This document shows positions 1 to 4,898 of a stretch of DNA of 9,078 nt, piece after piece; positions within the stretch are counted from its first letter, which is position 1; every line of letters starts with the position of its first letter. Below the pieces are notes generated by a model. That model was not told where the DNA came from. It worked only from the letters and a program-made list of their open reading frames with translations, and searched no databases. The position numbers and the translations under genes were made by a program. Source of the stretch: DATMBL01 sp050735975 (lineage in GTDB: Bacteria; Desulfobacterota; Binatia; UBA9968); contig JBOHVS010000274.1 in NCBI GenBank assembly GCA_050735975.1, positions 1 to 9,078 on the forward strand. The letters run 5' to 3'.

Positions 1-327
1 CTCCAGTTAATCTACACACCCAAGGAAATAGATTGGCTGGACCAAGAAGGCCAGCTAAGACGGCGCGACGCCGGCAATCCGGATCCGCACAGCCTGCCAC
101 AGGCACTACGGGCGATCGGCGCCTATCTAGAAATCAAAGGCGCACGCCTGCTTAAGATCTCTGGAGGCGGCGGGTTGTTTACTGTCGGATATGAGACCGC
201 CCAAGACAGCTGCCATACAGAGGAGTTCACGGCATCTTCCTTGTACGAGTTGTTTATCAAGAGATACTTAAAAAGACACGATCGGTCTGTCGATACCGAT
301 TCGATCGCGACCGGCACTCTGGCCTAG
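1..327 (+). CDS. Unrecognised protein X1, C-terminal 108 residues (5' end outside window)
   Basis: The reading frame is open from the first base and stops with TAG at 325-327. I do not recognise the family. The visible part is soluble and mixed alpha/beta in appearance, without membrane segments. It opens with LQLIYTP, then has a GQLRR motif, DPHSLPQ-LRAIGAY in the middle, and a CHTEEFT-SSLY segment near the end. These same blocks occur in the gene at 3497-4033: by eye, 57 of the first 95 residues are identical and no gap is needed. The last 13 residues are not conserved. A CheY-like receiver follows after 67 bp, as one follows the paralogue at 3497-4033 after 25 bp, so the two genes probably form a cassette. 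Function is unknown. That it is a real gene is supported by conservation of the paralogue. Confidence 0.8.
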   Translation, partial: LQLIYTPKEIDWLDQEGQLRRRDAGNPDPHSLPQALRAIGAYLEIKGARLLKISGGGGLFTVGYETAQDSCHTEEFTASSLYELFIKRYLKRHDRSVDTDSIATGTLA

Positions 328-394
328 AAAGAGTTTTCATACAGTCTGGCGTCCGGAATGACAGGCCAAGTGCCATAAAAATTATTGACGTTTT

Positions 395-793
395 ATGAAA
401 CCGCGCATCCTATTGGCAGAGGACAATAAAGACGCAGCAGAAATTATCACATTCGTGCTGCAATTCTTGGGCTATGAGATCGTAGTCGCAAGAGACGGTG
501 TCGAGGCAGTGGAGAGCGCAATGTCACTCCGCCCCGATCTCATCATCATGGATATGATGATGCCTAGAATGGATGGGTTCGAAGCTGTCTCGGAGCTCCG
601 CCGGCATCCAGAGACTAAGACCATCCCGATATTGGCGGCCACTGCCATGGCGGGTTCGGAAGACCGAAAGAAATGCTTAGCAGTTGGCTGCGACGAACAT
701 CTTCCTAAGCCGCTTTCGCCTAAAACATTGGGGCCTGTTATTCAGCGGTTACTGAGAGTTCCGGCCAACAACGAATTAACCCGTGAATCCTGA
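395..793 (+). CDS. Single-domain response regulator (CheY-like receiver), RR1
   Basis: The 132-residue protein is one complete receiver domain with no output domain. Expected residues are all present: acidic pocket Glu9-Asp10, phosphoacceptor Asp53 in the run LIIMDMMMP, Thr83 after the fourth strand, and Lys105 followed by Pro106. Such proteins accept phosphate from a histidine kinase and either pass it on in a phosphorelay or act by protein contact. The start ATG opens MKPRILL, which matches the start of the paralogue at 4059-4457. No strong Shine-Dalgarno is visible ahead of it. The two receivers differ at 19 of 132 positions by eye (about 86% identity). RR1 lies 67 bp after X1 on the same strand, suggesting co-transcription. 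Its kinase partner is not proven; the hybrid kinase at 4899 is the only kinase in the window. Confidence 0.95.
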   Translation: MKPRILLAEDNKDAAEIITFVLQFLGYEIVVARDGVEAVESAMSLRPDLIIMDMMMPRMDGFEAVSELRRHPETKTIPILAATAMAGSEDRKKCLAVGCDEHLPKPLSPKTLGPVIQRLLRVPANNELTRES

Positions 794-925
794 AAACGTA
801 AACAATACCGTCTTCTAACGCATTCTCGCTTCGGCAACGATCGTTGATGCCGCTAAACTCTGCCCGAGTTGTCACAACCACTTTATCTTTATCTTTCGGC
901 AATTTTGTGCGATAGAATCAGAGCA

Positions 926-1462
926 ATGGCGGGTGGTCTTTATTTATCGTCTCTGATTCGGCTGATCAAAGGTGAAGCTCCGGAAATCGGCCGCTTACGA
1001 ATGCAACAGATTCTGACGCGAGTTGCCATTACTCAGGATGAAATAGAACGTTGCAGCCGATTCAACGTCGATGATTACGCGCGGAATCTCATCTACAGCG
1101 ATCAAAACACAGAGATTTTTTTGATGTGCTGGAAAAGCGGACACCGGTCTTTAATCCATGACCACGGAGAGTCGCTGGGCGGAGTCAAGATCCTTCGGGG
1201 CATCCTGACGGAAACGCTATTTGAACGGGCTCCGAATGGAATGATAAAGGCGGTTTCCTCTGCAGATTACCATTCATCCGATATTCAGATCGAGGAGCCT
1301 GCTACGATCCACCAGGTTTCGAATCTGCAACCGGGAGCGAGCCATGCAATTTCGCTTCACATTTATGTTCCACCTCTTAGCAAAATGAATATCTATGCCC
1401 TCCATAAACCACACTTTAAGCCTGTACGCGCGGAGTTTTACAATTCCGGTTTGGGTATTTAG
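926..1462 (+). CDS. Cysteine dioxygenase type I family protein (cupin)
   Basis: This is a mononuclear iron cupin of the cysteine dioxygenase family, which oxidises cysteine thiol to cysteine sulfinate in the cytoplasm. Counting from the ATG at 926 (178 aa), the iron ligands are His78 and His80 in IHDHGES and His129 in IHQVSN. Arg53 in YARNLI matches the substrate-carboxylate arginine of the mammalian enzyme, and His145 and Tyr147 in SLHIY match its His155 and Tyr157. Gly85 stands where mammalian enzymes have the cysteine that crosslinks to tyrosine, as is usual in bacterial members. An in-frame TTG at 869 would add 19 residues. I prefer ATG 926, although neither start has a strong ribosome binding site. 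Some homologues act on 3-mercaptopropionate or other thiols, so the substrate is not certain. There is no evident functional link to the receiver upstream. Confidence 0.88.
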   Translation: MAGGLYLSSLIRLIKGEAPEIGRLRMQQILTRVAITQDEIERCSRFNVDDYARNLIYSDQNTEIFLMCWKSGHRSLIHDHGESLGGVKILRGILTETLFERAPNGMIKAVSSADYHSSDIQIEEPATIHQVSNLQPGASHAISLHIYVPPLSKMNIYALHKPHFKPVRAEFYNSGLGI

Positions 1463-1565
1463 TCTTTCGACGAGGGGCCGACTTGAGGGGTTTCGTTTAA
1501 GGCACCGACCTGAGTTTCAAAGGATTGGCAAGGAAGATTGATTTTCTGGCTGATCGGGGCACATT

Positions 1566-1799
1566 ATGGCGATAAAGAAATCATACAAGAACCATGAGAT
1601 TGAAATAACTTGTACCCGCGAGCAGTCGGGGCGATGGTCCGCATCGGTAAGCATCTTACCCCAGCCACCCGACCCGCAACGCCTCGGGAATTACAGCAAA
1701 GGCGGTTTCGCCTCGGCGGCGGAAGCTGAGCAGGCGCTCTGGGAATGGGCAACAGCCAAGATCGATGGATCCAAAGAGCCGCCCAAGCCTAATCCGTAA
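1566..1799 (+). CDS. Small conserved-looking protein of 77 residues, function unknown
   Basis: A short soluble protein starts at an ATG preceded by GGGG about 6 bases upstream. It begins with a lysine-rich stretch and the segment YKNHEIEI. It then has RWSASVSI, a glycine/phenylalanine motif GGFASAAEAEQAL, and WATAKIDG before a proline- and lysine-rich tail. The pattern (a hydrophobic strand pair, a GGF turn, then one amphipathic helix) resembles small stand-alone bacterial proteins that I know only as hypotheticals. No catalytic residues are evident. It lies 103 bp after the dioxygenase on the same strand and ends 49 bp before a convergent gene. The ordered strand-turn-helix pattern and a plausible ribosome binding site favour a real gene over chance. 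Confidence 0.7.
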   Translation: MAIKKSYKNHEIEITCTREQSGRWSASVSILPQPPDPQRLGNYSKGGFASAAEAEQALWEWATAKIDGSKEPPKPNP

Positions 1800-1848
1800 A
1801 CTCAACTTCAAGCGTTGCGAAAGTCACTGAGTGGTCTATCTCAAGGGC

Positions 1849-2088
1849 CTATTTTTCCGACGATTTCGCGTTTTCAATCTGGGGGACAGCCTCGGGGCAA
1901 TGTCGTTTAGCGATCTCAAGGAGAGCCCCCGCGTCTTCTTGACTACAGGAAATCACCCACGAGAGCTTGTTATCCGGGCCATGAACCAGCTCGACATTTC
2001 GAAAGACCCTCACTAGGCTGGAATCCTCAGCCAAATGTGCCGCCAGCCCATTGAAGGCTTCCTTTGTAAGCTCGATCGTTCGGTCCAT
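1849..2088 (-). CDS. Small hypothetical protein, 79 residues
   Basis: Minus-strand frame. The start chosen is the ATG whose complement is at 2086-2088, because GGGG lies just ahead of it (short spacing). The frame stays open 26 codons further upstream to an ATG at 2164-2166, but those extra residues look unlike a conserved N-terminus. The protein starts MDRTIELTKEAF, continues with alternating charged and hydrophobic residues consistent with two helices around a beta pair (VRVFRNVELVHG, LSWVISC), and ends with a Glu/Lys-rich tail. I do not recognise it. It is convergent with the 77-aa gene and may be an independent small gene or a remnant. The palindromic repeat at 2250-2338 lies upstream of it. 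Confidence 0.5.
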   Translation of the reverse strand: MDRTIELTKEAFNGLAAHLAEDSSLVRVFRNVELVHGPDNKLSWVISCSQEDAGALLEIAKRHCPEAVPQIENAKSSEK

Positions 2089-2249
2089 CGCCCCTGACCC
2101 ATAGTGAATCCAGGAACAAATTACAAGCAGCAATCTGACAGTGGATTTTTCCCCGAAAAGTTCCATTCCGGGTTGCAGCCGCGTCGAAGGGGCAACTCAT
2201 TACACTCTTAGCGGTGTGCTGTCCCATAAGTTCGTTGGCATAGCTCCGA

Positions 2250-2338
2250 CGTCATTCCGGCCGACGGGCGGGTGCCCGCGAGAGCCGGAATCCAGGAAAA
2301 TACAAAGGAAAATCTGGATTCCCGCTTGTGGGGGAATA
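2250..2338. repeat. Dispersed palindromic (MITE-like) intergenic repeat
   Basis: Three nested or adjacent inverted repeats are visible. ATTCCGGC at 2254-2261 pairs with GCCGGAAT at 2284-2291, and inside it CGGGC at 2265-2269 pairs with GCCCG at 2274-2278. GGAATCCAG at 2287-2295 pairs with CTGGATTCC at 2314-2322 across an A-rich spacer. ATTCCC at 2318-2323 pairs with GGGAAT at 2332-2337 with eight bases between. The hairpin-spacer-hairpin architecture, with GTCATTCC at one end and GGGAAT at the other, is that of dispersed intergenic repeats in many proteobacterial genomes; the ATTCCC-N8-GGGAAT arm has the same form as the neisserial dRS3 element. It lies just downstream of the toxin gene (minus strand) and could also end that transcript. 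Membership of a genomic family is inferred because only one full copy is in the window. Confidence 0.7.
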
Positions 2339-2360
2339 ATACTAGTGGTTCGATCAGGAG

Positions 2361-2726
2361 TTAGATGCTTGAGATGCTTTCCTCAATAAAATCCAAAATC
2401 AAGAGAAGCTTCTGTCGAAGCTCGCCCAGGTAGGGATCGGGTAGCGAGCCAAGTTTCCGCTTCAGGCGGCGATTATCAATTGCTTTCATCTGATCCACTA
2501 ATACATCCGAGGCCCGGTCCAGCCCAGAGACACCCTTCGGAAGGGCAACGCGCAACCGGTTTTCAAACCTCGCAATCTTTGTGGTCAAAGGACAAATAAT
2601 CGTCGAGGGGTGAAAACCATTCAAGGCATCGGTCTGAATGACTACCACCGGGCGAACTTTTCCCGGTTCCGTACCAAACCGCGGATTCAAATCAGCCACA
2701 TAGATATGGCCGTATTGGGGTGTCAT
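2361..2726 (-). CDS. mazF: MazF/PemK-family toxin, endoribonuclease
   Basis: A 121-residue protein of the MazF/PemK/CcdB-like fold. Such toxins cleave mRNA at short sequence motifs when freed from their antitoxin. Family signatures are clear: the N-terminal strand GHIYVADLNP followed by FGTEPGKVRPVVVIQ, with the conserved Arg25-Pro26; then IICPLTT; then VLVDQMKAID, the conserved segment that follows the third strand; and a C-terminal helix ending in a hydrophobic/acidic tail. The length is close to the usual 110-120 residues and nothing seems broken. Its ATG overlaps the stop of the antitoxin gene by four bases (ATGA), the classic arrangement for translational coupling in toxin-antitoxin operons. 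The cleavage motif cannot be predicted from sequence. Confidence 0.93.
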   Translation of the reverse strand: MTPQYGHIYVADLNPRFGTEPGKVRPVVVIQTDALNGFHPSTIICPLTTKIARFENRLRVALPKGVSGLDRASDVLVDQMKAIDNRRLKRKLGSLPDPYLGELRQKLLLILDFIEESISSI

Positions 2727-2965
2727 GAATCGTCCGGAAGGTCTTCGAGAAGTTCTGTTTCCTTGAGATATTCGAGATGCGCTGCACCGAGGTGACGAGA
2801 GGCTTTGCGGTACTCTTTTTCCAACAGCTTTCGTGTATAGAGAGCATTGTAATGGCTTACGGCCTTACGCAAATAGGTGTTCCGCGGCAGCTTCAGCCGT
2901 TTGCGAATCTTCTCGGCCGCGACATAGGTAGGCTCATCGAGTTTGAGTGAAAGCGCCTTCGCCAT
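2723..2965 (-). CDS. Ribbon-helix-helix antitoxin partner of MazF
   Basis: An 80-residue protein starts at the ATG complementary to 2963-2965. This start is chosen because a strong GGGAGGT ribosome binding site lies about 7 bases upstream; an in-frame start ten codons earlier (2995) lacks one. The N-terminus MAKALSLKLDEPTY is the beta strand of a ribbon-helix-helix DNA-binding domain, followed by two helices (AAEKIRKRLKLP and TYLRKAVSHYN). The C-terminal half is charged and ends in an acidic stretch (LLEDLPDDS), as expected for the toxin-wrapping tail. As the first gene of the operon it should bind its own promoter as a dimer and neutralise the downstream MazF. It is not close enough to MazE proper (AbrB fold) to use that name. 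Confidence 0.88.
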   Translation of the reverse strand: MAKALSLKLDEPTYVAAEKIRKRLKLPRNTYLRKAVSHYNALYTRKLLEKEYRKASRHLGAAHLEYLKETELLEDLPDDS

Positions 2966-2983
2966 AACATTACCTCCCAAAGG

Positions 2984-2994
2984 TGGTGACACCA
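2984..2994. promoter_or_regulatory. Possible antitoxin operator (palindrome)
   Basis: TGGTG at 2984-2988 and CACCA at 2990-2994 form a perfect palindrome around a single A. It lies 19-29 bases upstream of the antitoxin start and directly abuts the -10 element of the candidate promoter. Ribbon-helix-helix antitoxins commonly repress their own operon from such short inverted sites. The binding role is inferred from position and symmetry. Confidence 0.4.
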
Positions 2995-2996
2995 AA

Positions 2997-3023
2997 AGTA
3001 TATCCTCTCGGCTAAGAAATCAA
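2997..3023 (-). promoter_or_regulatory. Candidate sigma-70 promoter of the toxin-antitoxin operon
   Basis: Read on the minus strand, TATACT (2997-3002) is a good -10 box. TTGATT (3018-3023) is a fair -35 box, with a 15-base spacer that is shorter than ideal. Transcription would begin just upstream of or within the TGGTG-A-CACCA palindrome and run into the antitoxin leader. Confidence 0.45.
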
Positions 3024-3043
3024 TATTGGCCGCCGATGAATCC

Positions 3044-3095
3044 GAATTCGCAATTCCCAATTCCCTTCAATTCGCAATCCGCAATCCGCAATTTC
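3044..3095. repeat. Degenerate heptamer tandem repeat, CAATTCG/CAATCCG type
   Basis: Seven heptamers run in register with one 3-base interruption at 3065-3067: GAATTCG, CAATTCC, CAATTCC, then CAATTCG, CAATCCG, CAATCCG, CAATTTC. The style resembles the short tandemly repeated heptamers (STRR) described in cyanobacteria. No gene uses this stretch convincingly. It is the first of three repeat blocks in the 500-bp gap between the antitoxin gene and X2. Confidence 0.8.
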
Positions 3096-3116
3096 TTCCT
3101 ACGTGCTCTCTGCTTC

Positions 3117-3158
3117 TTCTGACCTCTGACTTCTGATCTCTGACCTCTGTTCTCTCCC
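3117..3158. repeat. Degenerate heptamer tandem repeat, CTCTGAC/TTCTGAC type
   Basis: Six consecutive heptamers: TTCTGAC, CTCTGAC, TTCTGAT, CTCTGAC, CTCTGTT, CTCTCCC. The strand is strongly pyrimidine-biased. The period equals that of the block at 3044-3095 but the unit differs, so this is a second heptamer family placed next to the first. Confidence 0.8.
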
Positions 3159-3192
3159 TGTTCCATGCTCCCTGCCCTTAATCAACGAAAAT

Positions 3193-3236
3193 CTTAGTGC
3201 CTTAGTGGCTAATTTCGCATTTCGCAATTCGCAATT
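3193..3236. repeat. Octamer pair followed by heptamer repeat CGCAATT
   Basis: CTTAGTGC and CTTAGTGG stand in tandem at 3193-3208. They are followed without a gap by CTAATTT, CGCATTT, CGCAATT and CGCAATT (3209-3236). The CGCAATT unit is a rotation of the CAATTCG unit in the block at 3044-3095. The rest of the gap, 3237-3496, shows no further repeat that I can support. A weak hairpin around CCCGG/CCGGG near 3277-3294 is not distinctive. Confidence 0.75.
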
Positions 3237-3496
3237 TCTCTTCCCCGCTCGCGGACCTTCCTGCCTGATCTCCCACCCCGGCCATGAGACCGGGCCGCTA
3301 TTTCTGATCGCCGTTGGTCTTTTTGAGTAATGTTCGGAGCAATTACACTTTTCTGTCCCTTCATTTACTGGCACTCCGTTTGCCAGTCTTGATGACCAAA
3401 CGCCCCATTAGTTCTGATAACGATGTCCGGTGCACAAATGCGATACTCAAGCACATCCGGCCGCAAGAGTGCCTTTGGCAATTGGGGGTAATTGCG

Positions 3497-4033
3497 ATGA
3501 CTAGAGCAAGCGAAGATTCACCCGCTTTTGCCGGCGACTATTCTACCGCTCTGCGCGCGATCGGTTCCCATTTAGAAGCGTTGCAGGTCGAAGCTTTCGA
3601 ACTAAGACAACAAGCGATGAATTATATTGTGCAAGTGGAATCTCAACACGAGAAACTACCGGCAAAAAGCATATTTCAGCGAATATTACGCAGTCATGAT
3701 CCAACAAATCCGTCGAACGGCCTGCAACTAATCTACACGCCCGAAGACATCAAGCGCCGGGATCTGGATGGACAGCTGAGACGACAAGAAGGTGGCACGC
3801 TGGATCCGCATAGCCTGCCGCAGTCTCTACGAGCCATCGGCGCCTACATCTCGGCCAAAGACGCTCGCCTTATTCGGATCTCCAAACATGGCCTCTTCAT
3901 AACCATCCAATACAAGACTCCTGTGGATGGCTGTCACACGGAAGAGTTCACGCCCTCGTCCTTGTACGATGTCTTTGTTCCTATGTACGTCAAACGAAGC
4001 GATCGGGACAGGGACGTGAACAAACAGGCGTAG
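3497..4033 (+). CDS. Unrecognised protein X2, paralogue of X1
   Basis: From the ATG at 3497 the protein has 178 residues. This start is favoured by a GGGGG stretch at 3484-3488. The frame stays open further upstream (ATG at 3392, TTG at 3314), but those residues overlap low-quality intergenic sequence. Residues 12-60 look helical and amphipathic (ALRAIGSHLEALQVEAFELRQQAMNYIVQ). A linker follows, and then the region shared with X1, from LQLIYTP through DPHSLPQSLRAIGAY to HTEEFTPSSLYDVF. There are no membrane segments or signal peptide. I do not recognise the family and see no catalytic motif. It lies 25 bp before receiver RR2 on the same strand. The repeated pairing with a receiver suggests a signalling partner, for instance a receiver-binding or sensory adaptor, but that is inference. 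Confidence 0.85.
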   Translation: MTRASEDSPAFAGDYSTALRAIGSHLEALQVEAFELRQQAMNYIVQVESQHEKLPAKSIFQRILRSHDPTNPSNGLQLIYTPEDIKRRDLDGQLRRQEGGTLDPHSLPQSLRAIGAYISAKDARLIRISKHGLFITIQYKTPVDGCHTEEFTPSSLYDVFVPMYVKRSDRDRDVNKQA

Positions 4034-4058
4034 GAGCGTTTGGCAGAGCCGAATTGGT

Positions 4059-4457
4059 ATGAAACCGCGTATCCTGTTGACAGAAGACAATACCGACGCA
4101 GCGGAAATTATCGCATTCGTGCTGAAGTTCTTCGGCTATGATGTTGTAGTCGCAAAAGACGGTGTCGAGGCGGTAGAGAGCGCCATGTCACTTCGCCCTG
4201 ATCTTATCATTATGGATATGATGATGCCTCGAATGGATGGATTCGAAGCTGTCTCGGAGCTGCGCCGGCATTCAGAGACTAAAACCATCCCGATATTGGC
4301 AGTCACCGCTATGGCGGGTCCGGAAGGCCGAAAAAAATGTTTGGCAGTTGGCTGCGACGAATATCTTCCCAAGCCGATCTCGCCTAAAACATTGGGACCT
4401 GCTATTCAGAGGCTCCTCCGTTTGCCCGCGACCAGCGAACTAACCCGTGAATGCTGA
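4059..4457 (+). CDS. Single-domain response regulator (CheY-like receiver), RR2
   Basis: A 132-residue stand-alone receiver with the full phosphorylation site: Glu9-Asp10, Asp53 in LIIMDMMMP, Thr83 and Lys105-Pro106. It is the close paralogue of the receiver at 395-793. Differences cluster in the first helix/second strand (residues 8-33) and in the last third (S88P, D90G, H102Y, L107I and the tail), while residues 34-71 are identical in both. The alpha1 face of receivers commonly sets kinase specificity, so the changes there could separate the two partners. It lies 25 bp after X2 and 441 bp before the hybrid kinase on the same strand. A role in a phosphorelay with that kinase is plausible but untested. 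Confidence 0.95.
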   Translation: MKPRILLTEDNTDAAEIIAFVLKFFGYDVVVAKDGVEAVESAMSLRPDLIIMDMMMPRMDGFEAVSELRRHSETKTIPILAVTAMAGPEGRKKCLAVGCDEYLPKPISPKTLGPAIQRLLRLPATSELTREC

Positions 4458-4490
4458 CCCATAAGCAGTGTGCAGGATTACTTGGCAAGC

Positions 4491-4507
4491 CTCGCCCGCT
4501 GGGCGAG
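4491..4507 (+). terminator. GC-rich hairpin after RR2, possible weak terminator
   Basis: CTCGCCC (4491-4497) pairs perfectly with GGGCGAG (4501-4507) around a GCT loop, 33 bases after the RR2 stop. No run of T follows, so intrinsic termination would be inefficient. It may instead be an mRNA 3'-end stabiliser or chance. Confidence 0.3.
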
Positions 4508-4722
4508 ACGGATCACGGGACGACGACGCGAACGGTCCGGAATCCCGCCCCAGAGGATCACGATGACTGACATGGGCGAGCGGCAAGAGAATGCCCGGCG
4601 CAGTATCTCTGTTGGCCGGCTGATAAATGAGATTATGTTGTGGCCAATCCACAAGGCCCTCCTCTTCCTCGCAAATCCCTCTCCAAACATTGGGTCTATT
4701 CCGGTTTCCCAAACCTATATTA

Positions 4723-4748
4723 TTGACACCGGCGCGTGCCTTGATAAT
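4723..4748 (+). promoter_or_regulatory. Weak candidate sigma-70 promoter
   Basis: TTGACA at 4723-4728 matches the -35 consensus exactly. GATAAT at 4743-4748 matches five of six -10 positions, but the spacer is only 14 bases. An alternative -10, TAATGT at 4745-4750, has better spacing and a poorer match. It would drive the kinase with a leader of roughly 140 bases. Confidence 0.25.
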
Positions 4749-4808
4749 GTCGTTTGAGACTGATCCAGAGCACTTTTCTTTGCTTTGCGCTGAAACATAA
4801 AGCCACTT

Positions 4809-4824
4809 CGGCATCGGGGTTGCA
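4809..4824 (+). promoter_or_regulatory. Candidate sigma-54 (-24/-12) promoter of the hybrid kinase
   Basis: The site reads CGGCATCGGGGTTGCA. GG at 4810-4811 and GC at 4822-4823 are separated by exactly ten bases, as sigma-54 holoenzyme requires. GGCA and TTGCA match the consensus, with mismatches at the first T and at the base after GGCA. Transcription would start near 4835, giving a leader of about 64 bases before the kinase ATG. No enhancer site for an activator was identified. Confidence 0.35.
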
Positions 4825-4898
4825 GACTTTGGGCAACCGGACACTCACGCTTGATCTATTTGCGTCGTGCAACAAGGCATTCCATCAAGAGCTGAGGC

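Larger units (their letters stand above)
4458..4898. other. Intergenic region between RR2 and the hybrid kinase
   Basis: No convincing gene lies in this 441-bp stretch. Open frames on both strands have low-complexity, unfamily-like products and no supported start. It holds a GC hairpin shortly after RR2, a TTGACA box near 4723, and a sigma-54-like element near 4809. The separate entries give details. The length and these elements suggest the kinase has its own promoter. Confidence 0.5.

Noticed and set aside
911..924. 14-base identity GATAGAATCAGAGC at 911-924 and 6720-6733
   Set aside because: One such match in 9 kb is not far from chance. The flanks differ and the second copy lies inside kinase coding sequence.
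1831..2016. 61-codon plus-strand frame
   Set aside because: It is antisense to the minus-strand small gene at 1849-2088, which has the better start and composition. I am not fully certain which, if either, is expressed.
3044..3236. CRISPR array
   Set aside because: The repeats are 7-8 bases and contiguous, with no spacers and no cas genes.
3099..3374. 91-codon minus-strand frame across the repeat island
   Set aside because: Its repetitive EIRSQRSE-type tail is simply translated heptamer repeat.
4440..4844. 134-codon minus-strand frame and 95-codon plus-strand frame in the RR2-kinase gap
   Set aside because: Neither product shows conserved motifs, sensible secondary-structure pattern or a convincing ribosome binding site.
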